NCBI GenBank assembly: GCA_002438625.1
Contig: DJPS01000021.1
Location: forward strand, 1-16,116
Reading direction: 5' to 3'
Length of the DNA stretch: 16,116 nucleotides
Source of the DNA: Christensenella sp. UBA6406
GTDB lineage: Bacteria; Bacillota; Clostridia; Christensenellales; UBA1242
In this document: positions 9,142-15,835 of the stretch, piece by piece
Position numbering within the stretch: position 1 is the first letter of the stretch
Layout: each line of letters starts with the position of its first letter
Program-made: the position numbers and the translations under genes
The notes under the pieces: generated by a model
What the model saw: the letters and a program-made list of their open reading frames with translations, nothing else
Told to the model about the DNA's origin: nothing
Database searches by the model: none

Positions 9142-9295
9142 TTAAATTTCTCCTTAAATTAAAAATTTTTTAGTGCATTTTTTAATTTCTGACTTTAAGT
9201 TTTCAAATTACAAACTCATCTCTTTTTACAATATTTTAACATCAACTTTTTTAAAATAATGTTAAACAAATTTAAAGACTATAGAAATGATAATC

Positions 9296-9329
9296 AAAAA
9301 ATGCTACAACCAAACCAAGTTGTAACATT
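9296..9329 (-). terminator. Terminator-like hairpin upstream of the surface-protein gene
   Basis: On the minus strand, AATGTTACAAC (9329-9319) pairs with GTTGTAGCATT (9310-9300), 10 of 11 positions, around an 8-base loop, and a T run follows directly. A possible promoter, TTGACG at 9397-9392, 17 bases, AATAAG at 9374-9369, lies just upstream. The hairpin would end a short leader or small RNA about 155 bases before the surface-protein ATG. The rest of 9142-9550 shows only a weak extended -10 (TGTTAAAAT near 9236-9244). Confidence 0.5.
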
Positions 9330-9553
9330 GTGTTTTATATTTCAATTTTGTCGCAAATTGCATTCGCCCTTATTCAACATCTACGACAAAGCGTCAACAT
9401 TCAAAATCAAGTTACTCTTTTGTTTGGTTATCTTTGTGCTATTGTTAAATCTTATTGTACACTTTTATTTTTACTTTGTCAATTATTTTGACATAATTTT
9501 TAAGTATTTACCAAATTTTTTATTTACCATTAAATGTATCAAATAAAATAAAT

Positions 9554-9600
9554 AAAAAACCACTAGGAAGAAACCTAAAATTCCTTCCTTGTGTTTTTTT
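9554..9600. terminator. Bidirectional terminator downstream of transketolase
   Basis: AAAAAA...CAC.AGGAAG (9554-9570) pairs with CTTCCT.GTG...TTTTTT (9584-9600), with two mismatches. It has an A run on one side and a T run on the other, so it works for minus-strand transketolase transcripts and also in the plus direction. Confidence 0.75.
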
Positions 9601-9606
9601 ATTTTC

Positions 9607-9628
9607 AGTGACCCCTACGGGGTTCACT
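9607..9628. terminator. GC-rich hairpin downstream of transketolase
   Basis: AGTGACCCC (9607-9615), a 3-base loop, then GGGG.TCACT (9619-9628) with one bulged T. It is unusually GC-rich for this region and sits beside the stronger terminator at 9554-9600. It is probably part of a tandem terminator for the minus-strand gene. Between it and the transketolase stop (9629-9767) lies only an 18-codon open stretch on minus without a start. Confidence 0.5.
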
Positions 9629-9767
9629 TCATTTTAGCCAGTCTTTTATTTTGTTTAATGCATTTTTTATTACTTCATCTTTTGGTTATAGTGATTTGAC
9701 ATAATTTAACTTAAAGAATTACAAATTGCTTACACTTAACGAAACAAGGCAAAATGATAAACAAATT

Positions 9768-11747
9768 TTAATTAAAAAGCGGAATAATTGAATCTATATT
9801 TTCAAAAGATTTATTCATAATTTTAACTGCAATGTATTCCGCATCAAAACCAAGTGCTTTATAAAGAGTGTTCTTATCACCACTTGCTCCAAAACGCTTT
9901 ATGTTATAAACTAGTCCGTTAAGTCCTGCCAAATCTGCAAGAGTGCCAGCACTTGATGCCTCTATAACTGTATTTGTCTTTAAAGATTTATCTATAATTT
10001 TTGCCTTTTCTTTCTCATCCAGCAAATCAAATGCACCCTTATCCACAACAGAAATAACATTAGCATCTTGACCCTTTTCATTTAAAACATCTAGCACTTT
10101 TAATGCAAGCCCAACTTCAAGCCCTGTTGCAATAATGTTTGCTATTGGCTTTTTAGCCTTATGGACAAGGTATGCCCCTTTTTCCATATCTGCCAGTTTA
10201 ACTCTTACAATAGGCAATTTATTTTTAGAAAGCACAATGGCGGTTGGGCCATTATACCGCATTGCTTGCATATAAGCAAACCCCACTTCATTACCACAGC
10301 ATGGTCTAAACACTTGCAAATTAGGGACACTCCTTAATGCATCTAGTTGCTCAATAGGTTGATGCGTTGGTCCATCTTCCCCAACTTCAATGCTATCATG
10401 CGTAAACACATAAATGACCCTTTGTTTCATTAAAGCACTAAGCCTAATGCTCGCTTTCATATAATCGCTAAACACCAAAAATGTAGAGCAAAATGGCACA
10501 AGCCCGCCGTGCAATGCAATTCCATTACAAATTGCACCCATTCCAAACTCTCTCACACCAAAATGAATGTTTTTTCCTTTTGGACTAAGCGGAGAAAAAC
10601 TTAATTCATCTATTAAATATGCTTTTGTTGAAGTCATTAAATCCGCCGTGCCACCAAACAAATTTGGCACTTGTTTGTTTAATTCTCTAAGAGCATATTG
10701 ACCTAAATCTCTACCCGCAATTTCTTCTTTTATATTTAAATCTATATTTACATCATATTCGCCTGCAAGGGCATCCATAAATGCTTTATAATCTTTTTTA
10801 TGTTGCTTTTTGTAATTATTTAGCATCGCATTATAATCACTAAGCAACTTTTGTCCGTTTGCGTTAACACATTCAAAATCAGCATAACATTCTTTTGGAA
10901 TATCAAACAATTCGCTACTAAAACCCAAACTTTGCCTAAATTCTATTGCTTCTTCTAGTTTTAGTGGCGTGCCGTGTGCCTTGTTTGTGCCTGCGACTTT
11001 TGTGCCTTCGCCAATAATGCTAGGAACAATTATAAATGATGGTTTATCCTTGCATTGCTTTGCCCTTTGAATAACTGCGGTTATCTCCTCTACACTCGCA
11101 CCGCTTTCAACTTCTAGCACATTAAAGCCTTGTGCCTCAAAACGCTTGTGTAAATCTTCATTAAAGGCAAGTTCACTACTGCCATCCATAGTGATTTTGT
11201 TGCAATCATAAATAATGATTAATTTATTCAGTTTATGAAGACCAGCCAAACTGCACGCTTCGTAACTTACACCTTCCATTAAGCAACCTTCACCACAAAT
11301 TGCATAAGTATAATGGTCAATAAGATTAAATCCACCTTTGTTAAATTTGCTTGCCATATGTCTTTCCGCCATAGCCATTCCAACCGCCATTGCAATTCCT
11401 TGACCAAGCGGACCCGTTGACGCATCCACACCATCGCAAACACCAAACTCAGGGTGCCCGCAAGTTATGCTTCCATATTTTCTAAATGCTTTTAAATCAT
11501 CCAAGGACACTTTGAACCCACACATATGCAAAACAGCGTACACAAGTGCACTGCAATGGCCCGCTGAAAACACAACCCTATCCCTATTGATAAAGTTGCC
11601 TTGCGTTGGTGCAACATTAAGCACATTTTTATAAAGAGCATAAACAACCCTTGATGCACTTAACGCCATACCTGGATGACCTGATTTTGCATTAGCAATT
11701 TCATCTATTGCAAGAGCCTTTAAAGCATTTAAACCATTGTTTCCCAT
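9768..11747 (-). CDS. tkt: Transketolase
   Basis: This cytoplasmic, thiamine-diphosphate-dependent enzyme transfers two-carbon ketol units between sugar phosphates in the non-oxidative pentose phosphate pathway. The 659-residue length and domain order are normal. The N-terminal part has SGHPGM, TGPLGQG, the cofactor motif GEGCLMEGVSYEA and DCNKITMDG. The middle pyrimidine-binding domain has GGTADL, the catalytic glutamate in REFGMGAI (about Glu400) and HDSIEVGEDGPTHQP. A C-terminal transketolase domain follows. The cofactor motif is normally GDG; here residue 153 is Glu (codon GAA), at the place of the Mg2+-binding Asp. The start at 11747 was chosen because the first seven codons from an ATG at 11768 (MIWWCVE) do not resemble the family and GGTGG lies upstream of 11747. 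The ribosome site is mediocre, so this start is less certain. Tandem terminators lie downstream. Confidence 0.95.
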   Translation of the reverse strand: MGNNGLNALKALAIDEIANAKSGHPGMALSASRVVYALYKNVLNVAPTQGNFINRDRVVFSAGHCSALVYAVLHMCGFKVSLDDLKAFRKYGSITCGHPEFGVCDGVDASTGPLGQGIAMAVGMAMAERHMASKFNKGGFNLIDHYTYAICGEGCLMEGVSYEACSLAGLHKLNKLIIIYDCNKITMDGSSELAFNEDLHKRFEAQGFNVLEVESGASVEEITAVIQRAKQCKDKPSFIIVPSIIGEGTKVAGTNKAHGTPLKLEEAIEFRQSLGFSSELFDIPKECYADFECVNANGQKLLSDYNAMLNNYKKQHKKDYKAFMDALAGEYDVNIDLNIKEEIAGRDLGQYALRELNKQVPNLFGGTADLMTSTKAYLIDELSFSPLSPKGKNIHFGVREFGMGAICNGIALHGGLVPFCSTFLVFSDYMKASIRLSALMKQRVIYVFTHDSIEVGEDGPTHQPIEQLDALRSVPNLQVFRPCCGNEVGFAYMQAMRYNGPTAIVLSKNKLPIVRVKLADMEKGAYLVHKAKKPIANIIATGLEVGLALKVLDVLNEKGQDANVISVVDKGAFDLLDEKEKAKIIDKSLKTNTVIEASSAGTLADLAGLNGLVYNIKRFGASGDKNTLYKALGFDAEYIAVKIMNKSFENIDSIIPLFN

Positions 11748-11793
11748 TTCCACACACCACCATATCATAAAATTAATGTAAATTAAATAAATA

Positions 11794-11826
11794 GCATAAA
11801 TAAATATTTATTTTATCTATTTATGC
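11794..11826. promoter_or_regulatory. AT-rich inverted repeat upstream of transketolase
   Basis: GCATAAATA (11794-11802) and TATTTATGC (11818-11826) form a perfect 9-bp inverted repeat around a 15-base AT-rich centre, about 50 bases upstream of the transketolase start. A weak extended -10 (TGCTATTTA on minus) overlaps its left arm. It may be an operator; AT-richness makes chance a real alternative. Confidence 0.35.
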
Positions 11827-11965
11827 AAATTTACTTTTCTTAATTCTATTTTATCAATATTTTTAATTTAATGCAAACAAATAGCAAATAAATTTGTGAT
11901 ATAAAAATTTTAAATTATTTCTTAGCAATCATTAACCTATTAATTCAACATTAATTTACTTTTTT

Positions 11966-12406
11966 CTAATTTTTGGCAATAATTTCAACAATTTGCGAAA
12001 CTTGGCTTTCTATATCGCCCTTTTCAACAACATAGTCAGCAATAGAACGCAAGAACATATCCCTATCATCACACACAACAGCAAAATCGCTATCACAACC
12101 GCCACTAACGGCATAAATTTTAATCATATCTTCCATTCCAGCCAAAAGCCTTTCATCGCTTAAATTTGTTACATCAATAGAAATAACACTATCTTCATAT
12201 TCTAATGCCCTAACTTTAACATCTGCAACTTTACTGTTTATATAATCACTATCTAAATGTGCCATATCCCCAATCATTCCTTGCATCTCATAGACAACCA
12301 AATCTTTCATTGATAAAAACATCTTATCTGCAACTTCCGCTACCTTTCTTGCTAAATTGTCTACATATTCGCACTCTGTTCCCATTATAACCACAGACCT
12401 TGCCAT
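11966..12406 (-). CDS. Small protein resembling a shikimate-kinase fold without a P-loop
   Basis: This acidic 146-residue cytoplasmic protein has a good ribosome site (AAGGAG, 6 bases before the ATG). I do not recognise it as a named family. By eye its two ends follow the shikimate kinase layout. The start SVVIMG...VDNLARKVAEVAD matches the first strand, loop and helix. VISIDVTNLSDERLL matches the late strand and helix, and RDMFLRSIADYVVEKG...VSQIVEIIAK matches the typical C-terminal R-x3-Y-x3-AD-x2-V pattern. The ATP-binding GxxGxGKS is replaced by GTECEYVD, and no GGG motif is present, so kinase activity is unlikely. It could be a pseudokinase or an unrelated small protein. It lies upstream of transketolase on the same strand with a 218-base gap, so co-transcription is possible but not shown. 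Confidence 0.8.
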   Translation of the reverse strand: MARSVVIMGTECEYVDNLARKVAEVADKMFLSMKDLVVYEMQGMIGDMAHLDSDYINSKVADVKVRALEYEDSVISIDVTNLSDERLLAGMEDMIKIYAVSGGCDSDFAVVCDDRDMFLRSIADYVVEKGDIESQVSQIVEIIAKN

Positions 12407-12750
12407 ACTTATCTCCTTATTCTATAATTATTCTTAAATTGACTGCATTTTATATTTTATTCAATCACTCTCTTTTTCACTTATTACTACAACTTTAAAA
12501 CGCATTAATTCTAAATTGATGTAATTATTTTTCCTATGTATACCTATATATATAATTTATCAAAATTAAGCAAAAAATGCAACTATTTCACGCTTAAATT
12601 TATAAAAATCTTCTTTTTTATAAAATAGATGCAAAAAATTTAATAAATTACAAATTAATTGCCACATATTTCAATATCAAATTTAATCCTATGCCTTATA
12701 ATCAACTACATTAATTTACCAAGCAAATTTCAACAAAATTAGTTTAATAA

Positions 12751-12783
12751 AAAGGCAAAAATATATTTAATTTATTTGCCTTT
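12751..12783. promoter_or_regulatory. Inverted repeat overlapping the aminopeptidase -35 region
   Basis: AAAGGCAAA (12751-12759) and TTTGCCTTT (12775-12783) form a perfect 9-bp inverted repeat whose right arm contains the proposed -35 hexamer. This is a typical placement for a repressor site. Its left side shares 14 identical bases with the phosphoglucomutase leader (3747-3760). The remaining gap, 12407-12750, is AT-rich and shows nothing else I can support. Confidence 0.45.
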
Positions 12784-12804
12784 AATTTCTTAATGTGCTA
12801 AACT
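12776..12804 (+). promoter_or_regulatory. Promoter of the M29 aminopeptidase gene
   Basis: TTGCCT at 12776-12781, 17 bases, then TAAACT at 12799-12804 with an extended TGC just upstream. Each hexamer matches four of six consensus bases. The predicted start leaves about 20 bases to the ATG, carrying AAGGAG at 12814-12819. Confidence 0.55.
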
Positions 12805-12829
12805 AAAAACTATAAGGAGATATGCTAAA

Positions 12830-14056
12830 ATGAATGATAAATTAAGAAAATATGCAGAATTAACTGTTAAAATGGGTGCAAATGTGCAACCCGACCAATA
12901 TGTTATGATTTTCTGCTCTATTGAAAACCGAAAGTTTGCAAGAATGTTGGCGGAAGAATGCTATAAGTGCAAGGCAAAAAAAGTTACAGTTGAATGGTCA
13001 GATGAAAAAATTTCCCGTTTAACATACGAAAACTGCACAACAGAGACTTTAAGCATTGTTGAAAATTGGAAAGTTGAAAAATTTAAATGGCGTAGAGATA
13101 ACCTTCCCGCTCTTATTCATATAGAAGATGAAGACCCCGATTTGCTTAAAGGCATAGACCCTGAAAAGGTAGCAAAATCAAGCCAAGCAATGATGAAGCA
13201 AATTAAGCCAATCCGTGATGAAATGGAAGATAAATATCAATGGACAATAGTTGCAATGCCATCTAAAAAGTGGGCTAAAAAAGTTTTCCCAACCCTAAGC
13301 GGAAAGGAAGCAAAAGAAAAATTAATGGAGCAAATTTATAATATTTGCCGAATTACAGACACAAACGACCCCGTTGCCGAATGGGATGCACACAACAAAA
13401 AGCTAAGCGAAAGAAGTACCAAAATGAATGCATACAATTTTGAATATTTGCATTACAAAAACGGCTTAGGCACAGACCTTATGGTTGGCTTAGCGGATGG
13501 ACACAAATGGGCAGGCGGTATGGAAAAAACACTTTCAGGCACACCATACAACCCAAATATGCCAACGGAAGAAATTTTCACAATGCCACATTGCGACAAA
13601 ATTAACGGCACACTCGTTTCAACAAAGCCACTTGTTTATAATGGCGTAGTTATAGAAGGAATGAAATTTGAATTTAAAGATGGCAAAGTTATAAATGCCA
13701 CAGCAACAAAAAATAACGACACATTGCAACAAATTTTGAAAATGGATGAAAACAGCAACAGACTTGGCGAAGTCGCTCTTGTCCCTTACAACAGCCCTAT
13801 TTCAAATAGCAATATTTTATTTTTTACAACACTAATTGATGAAAACGCAAGTTGCCACTTTGCCTTAGGAGATTCTTATGCAATGACATTAAAAGGTAGC
13901 GAAACAATGTCCCGTGAAGAACAACGCCAAAAAGGTGCAAACAGTAGCATTATACACGAAGACTTTATGGTTGGCTCCCCTGACCTATCAATCACAGGCA
14001 TAACGCACGATGGCAAAGAAATCCCAGTATTCATAAACGGCAACTTCACCTTTTAG
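12830..14056 (+). CDS. M29 family aminopeptidase (AmpS/AmpT/PepS type)
   Basis: This cytoplasmic metal-dependent exopeptidase removes N-terminal residues from peptides and probably feeds amino-acid recycling. The length, 408 residues, matches the family (about 410). The expected two-metal ligands are all visible in the C-terminal half: Glu247/Glu248 in TEEIF, Glu314 in LGEVALVP, His343 and Tyr350 in CHFALGDSY, and His376 with Asp378 in IHEDFMVGS. The N-terminal half is the family's variable scaffold domain. The start is supported by AAGGAG 10 bases upstream and an extended -10 promoter. A strong terminator 50 bases after the stop makes it a single-gene unit. A 9-bp inverted repeat over the -35 box suggests repression. 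Substrate preference cannot be read from the sequence. Confidence 0.94.
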   Translation: MNDKLRKYAELTVKMGANVQPDQYVMIFCSIENRKFARMLAEECYKCKAKKVTVEWSDEKISRLTYENCTTETLSIVENWKVEKFKWRRDNLPALIHIEDEDPDLLKGIDPEKVAKSSQAMMKQIKPIRDEMEDKYQWTIVAMPSKKWAKKVFPTLSGKEAKEKLMEQIYNICRITDTNDPVAEWDAHNKKLSERSTKMNAYNFEYLHYKNGLGTDLMVGLADGHKWAGGMEKTLSGTPYNPNMPTEEIFTMPHCDKINGTLVSTKPLVYNGVVIEGMKFEFKDGKVINATATKNNDTLQQILKMDENSNRLGEVALVPYNSPISNSNILFFTTLIDENASCHFALGDSYAMTLKGSETMSREEQRQKGANSSIIHEDFMVGSPDLSITGITHDGKEIPVFINGNFTF

Positions 14057-14107
14057 CAAATAGCGAAAATAAATATTTATTAAAAACAAATGCAAATAAA
14101 TTAAATC

Positions 14108-14137
14108 AAAAAGTTGGAAACGCACTTCCAACTTTTT
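14108..14137 (+). terminator. Intrinsic terminator of the aminopeptidase gene
   Basis: AAAAAGTTGGAA (14108-14119) pairs perfectly with TTCCAACTTTTT (14126-14137) around a 6-base loop, and further T runs follow. It stands about 50 bases after the aminopeptidase stop. Confidence 0.85.
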
Positions 14138-14153
14138 CATTTTTTATAAACTT

Positions 14154-14171
14154 TTGGAAACACACTTCCAA
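14154..14171. promoter_or_regulatory. Second copy of the GGAAACxCACTTCC hairpin, next to the ATPase promoter
   Basis: TTGGAA and TTCCAA flank ACACAC. The 17 bases at 14156-14172 match 14116-14132 inside the preceding terminator at 16 positions, 40 bp apart. It ends 6 bases before the ATPase -35 hexamer and has no T tail here. It is either a duplicated terminator core or a binding site reused at the promoter. Confidence 0.45.
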
Positions 14172-14177
14172 CATTAG

Positions 14178-14206
14178 TTGACTTTTATAAAATTTTATGC
14201 TACAAT
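14178..14206 (+). promoter_or_regulatory. Promoter of the AAA ATPase gene
   Basis: TTGACT at 14178-14183, 17 bases, then TACAAT at 14201-14206 with an extended TGC upstream. Ribosome site AAGGGAG (14222-14228) lies 9 bases before the ATG at 14238. Confidence 0.8.
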
Positions 14207-14237
14207 GAAATAGATTAAAATAAGGGAGTTAAACGCA

Positions 14238-15434
14238 ATGATAGAACGAAATGAATATTTAAACTTCTTAAAAAGTTGGAAAGATAAAGAAATAATTAAA
14301 GTTGTTAGCGGTGTTAGAAGATGCGGAAAGTCAACGCTTTTTGAACTTTACAAAGAATATCTTTTAGAATCAGGTGTTGAAGAAAATCAAATAATATCTA
14401 TAAATTTTGAAGATGCCGATTTTGAATATCTTTGCTATTATAAAACTTTATATGATTATGTAAAATCAAAAATGGTTGCAAATAAAATGAATTATATATT
14501 TCTTGATGAGATTCAACACGTTGAAGAATTTGAAAGAGCAGTTGATAGTTTGTTTATAAAGAAAAATGCGGATGTTTATATAACGGGGTCAAACGCATTC
14601 TTTATGTCAAGCGAACTTGCAACCCTACTTACAGGCAGATATGTAGAACTTAAAATGCTACCTTTGTCATTTAAAGAATACTATAATGGCATAAACACGG
14701 CAAATTTAACAAAAGAAGAAGTTTATAACAAATACATTACAGAAAGTTCATTCCCTTACACCACAAAACTAGAAAACAAAGCACAAATAAGGCAATACCT
14801 TGATGGCATATTTAATACAGTTGTTCTTAACGATATAATTAACCGAAATAAAATTGCCGACCCATCAATGCTTAAAAGCGTTATTGCCTTTATGTTTGAC
14901 AATATTGGCAATTTAACTTCTGCAAAAAAAATAGCAGACACTTTGACAAGTATGAATAGAAAAATATCAAACCACACAGTTGAAAATTATCTATCAGCAA
15001 TAACCGACAGCCTGCTAATGTATAAAGTTGATAGGTACGACATAAAAGGCAAACAATATTTGCAAATGCTTAATAAGTTTTATTTAGTTGACATTGGCCT
15101 TAGATTTTATCTTTTAGGCACAAGCAATGTAGACCGTGGACACATTTTAGAAAACATAGTTTATCTAGAACTTATAAGAAGAGGCTACAAAGTTTATGTT
15201 GGCAAAGTTGGTTCAAACGAAGTTGATTTTATAACAAAGGACTTAAATGGAAACATATCATATTTTCAAATTTCCTACTCTGTTAGGGATGATGCCACTT
15301 TAAAACGGGAACTTGAACCACTTGATAACATTGCCGACCACAACCCCAAATTTTTGCTAACAATGGATAACGAACCACTAACTTCACACAACGGCATACA
15401 ACAAATTAATGTCTTAGATTGGTTGTTATCTTAA
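14238..15434 (+). CDS. AAA family ATPase with DUF4143-type C-terminal domain
   Basis: The 398-residue protein has an AAA_14-like ATPase domain: Walker A GVRRCGKST (residues 25-33), Walker B YIFLDE (86-91) and sensor-1 region YITGSN (114-119) followed by the ATLLTGR segment. The C-terminal DUF4143 region shows ENIVYLELIRRGY, EVDFI and YFQISYS, the remnant pattern of a PD-(D/E)xK-like fold, with Gln where a nuclease would carry Lys. Such proteins are widespread, often in many copies, in anaerobes and archaea. Their cellular role is poorly defined; DNA binding or a defence/accessory function has been suggested. It has its own promoter and a terminator at each end, so it is an independent unit. 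The family call is firm; the function is not known. Confidence 0.92.
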   Translation: MIERNEYLNFLKSWKDKEIIKVVSGVRRCGKSTLFELYKEYLLESGVEENQIISINFEDADFEYLCYYKTLYDYVKSKMVANKMNYIFLDEIQHVEEFERAVDSLFIKKNADVYITGSNAFFMSSELATLLTGRYVELKMLPLSFKEYYNGINTANLTKEEVYNKYITESSFPYTTKLENKAQIRQYLDGIFNTVVLNDIINRNKIADPSMLKSVIAFMFDNIGNLTSAKKIADTLTSMNRKISNHTVENYLSAITDSLLMYKVDRYDIKGKQYLQMLNKFYLVDIGLRFYLLGTSNVDRGHILENIVYLELIRRGYKVYVGKVGSNEVDFITKDLNGNISYFQISYSVRDDATLKRELEPLDNIADHNPKFLLTMDNEPLTSHNGIQQINVLDWLLS

Positions 15435-15463
15435 AACATACAAATAATTGAATTAAATTAATC

Positions 15464-15506
15464 AAAAAGTTATCCACATAAATTAAATTCTTATGGATAA
15501 CTTTTT
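15464..15506 (+). terminator. Terminator of the ATPase gene, containing a DnaA-box sequence
   Basis: AAAAAGTTATCC (15464-15475) pairs perfectly with GGATAACTTTTT (15495-15506), with inner ATAA/TTAT pairing. The left arm includes TTATCCACA (15470-15478) and shares all 14 bases of the arm at 148-161. It ends transcription 30 bases after the ATPase stop. Confidence 0.75.
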
Positions 15507-15584
15507 TACAATGCTTTTAAAAATTGATTTTAATTTTTTCCACAATTCCCACACTTTTTTACGATTTAAAATTTAAAAAGCAAC

Positions 15585-15616
15585 AAAAAAATAGCAAGAT
15601 ATTATTTTGCTATTTT
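15585..15616 (-). terminator. Intrinsic terminator of the structured RNA / DinD-like gene
   Basis: AAAATAGCAA (15588-15597) and TTGCTATTTT (15607-15616) pair perfectly over 10 bp with a 9-base loop. On minus it is followed by a run of T. It would end the candidate RNA and any read-through from the DinD-like gene. Confidence 0.8.
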
Positions 15617-15800
15617 ATAAATTATGTGATGTTAAAATTTAAGCAAGTTAAATTTTAAAGTTGCTAACCGCAACACCCTTGATAAATCAAGGTATCACAG
15701 TTTGAATTATGCTTGTCGGTCAAATGAGAAAACAAGTTTTCTCGCTCGCCCAACTTCGCATAATATAAATTATCAAAGTTAAACGCTTTGTTATTATCAA
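15585..15800 (-). ncRNA. Candidate structured RNA: long hairpin plus compact four-way junction, unassigned
   Basis: A minus-strand RNA of about 215 nt is proposed from a TATAAT box (15812-15807) to a strong terminator (15585-15616). The 5' domain is a hairpin closed by 15758-15764/15706-15712 and tipped by a perfect 8-bp stem (15726-15733/15736-15743). The 3' domain is a tight four-way junction. A 6-bp stem (15694-15699/15625-15630) encloses three perfect hairpins: 15677-15692 (7 bp), 15660-15674 (5 bp) and 15632-15658 (11 bp), with only 1-2 unpaired bases between arms. No open reading frame explains this order. It is not a tRNA (wrong arm lengths and loops), and I recognise no riboswitch or ribozyme core. 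It may instead be the 3' untranslated region of the DinD-like gene, since the -35 region is poor. Confidence 0.6.
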
Positions 15801-15806
15801 AACTAC

Positions 15807-15812
15807 ATTATA
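15807..15812 (-). promoter_or_regulatory. Consensus -10 box upstream of the structured RNA
   Basis: A perfect TATAAT on minus lies 23 bases after the DinD-like stop codon and about 50 bases before the first long hairpin. At the expected -35 distance there is only ATTATT, so either the promoter relies on an activator or the RNA is cut from a longer transcript. Confidence 0.4.
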
Positions 15813-15835
15813 GAAAATAACATTTGATAAATAAT

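Noticed and set aside
9259..9546. 95-codon plus-strand open frame rich in Phe/Leu/Ile
   Set aside because: No ribosome site before the ATG, composition expected of random AT-rich DNA, and it overlaps a minus-strand terminator-like hairpin. Probably not a gene.
15625..15699. tRNA cloverleaf
   Set aside because: Four arms are present, but arm lengths (6, 11, 5, 7), the loops (5, 5 and 2 bases) and the absence of a T-loop or anticodon arm exclude a tRNA.
15464..15835. Transposon or attachment-site end suggested by several inverted repeats
   Set aside because: No transposase or integrase, no target duplication and no matching partner end in the window; an RNA fold explains the repeats better.
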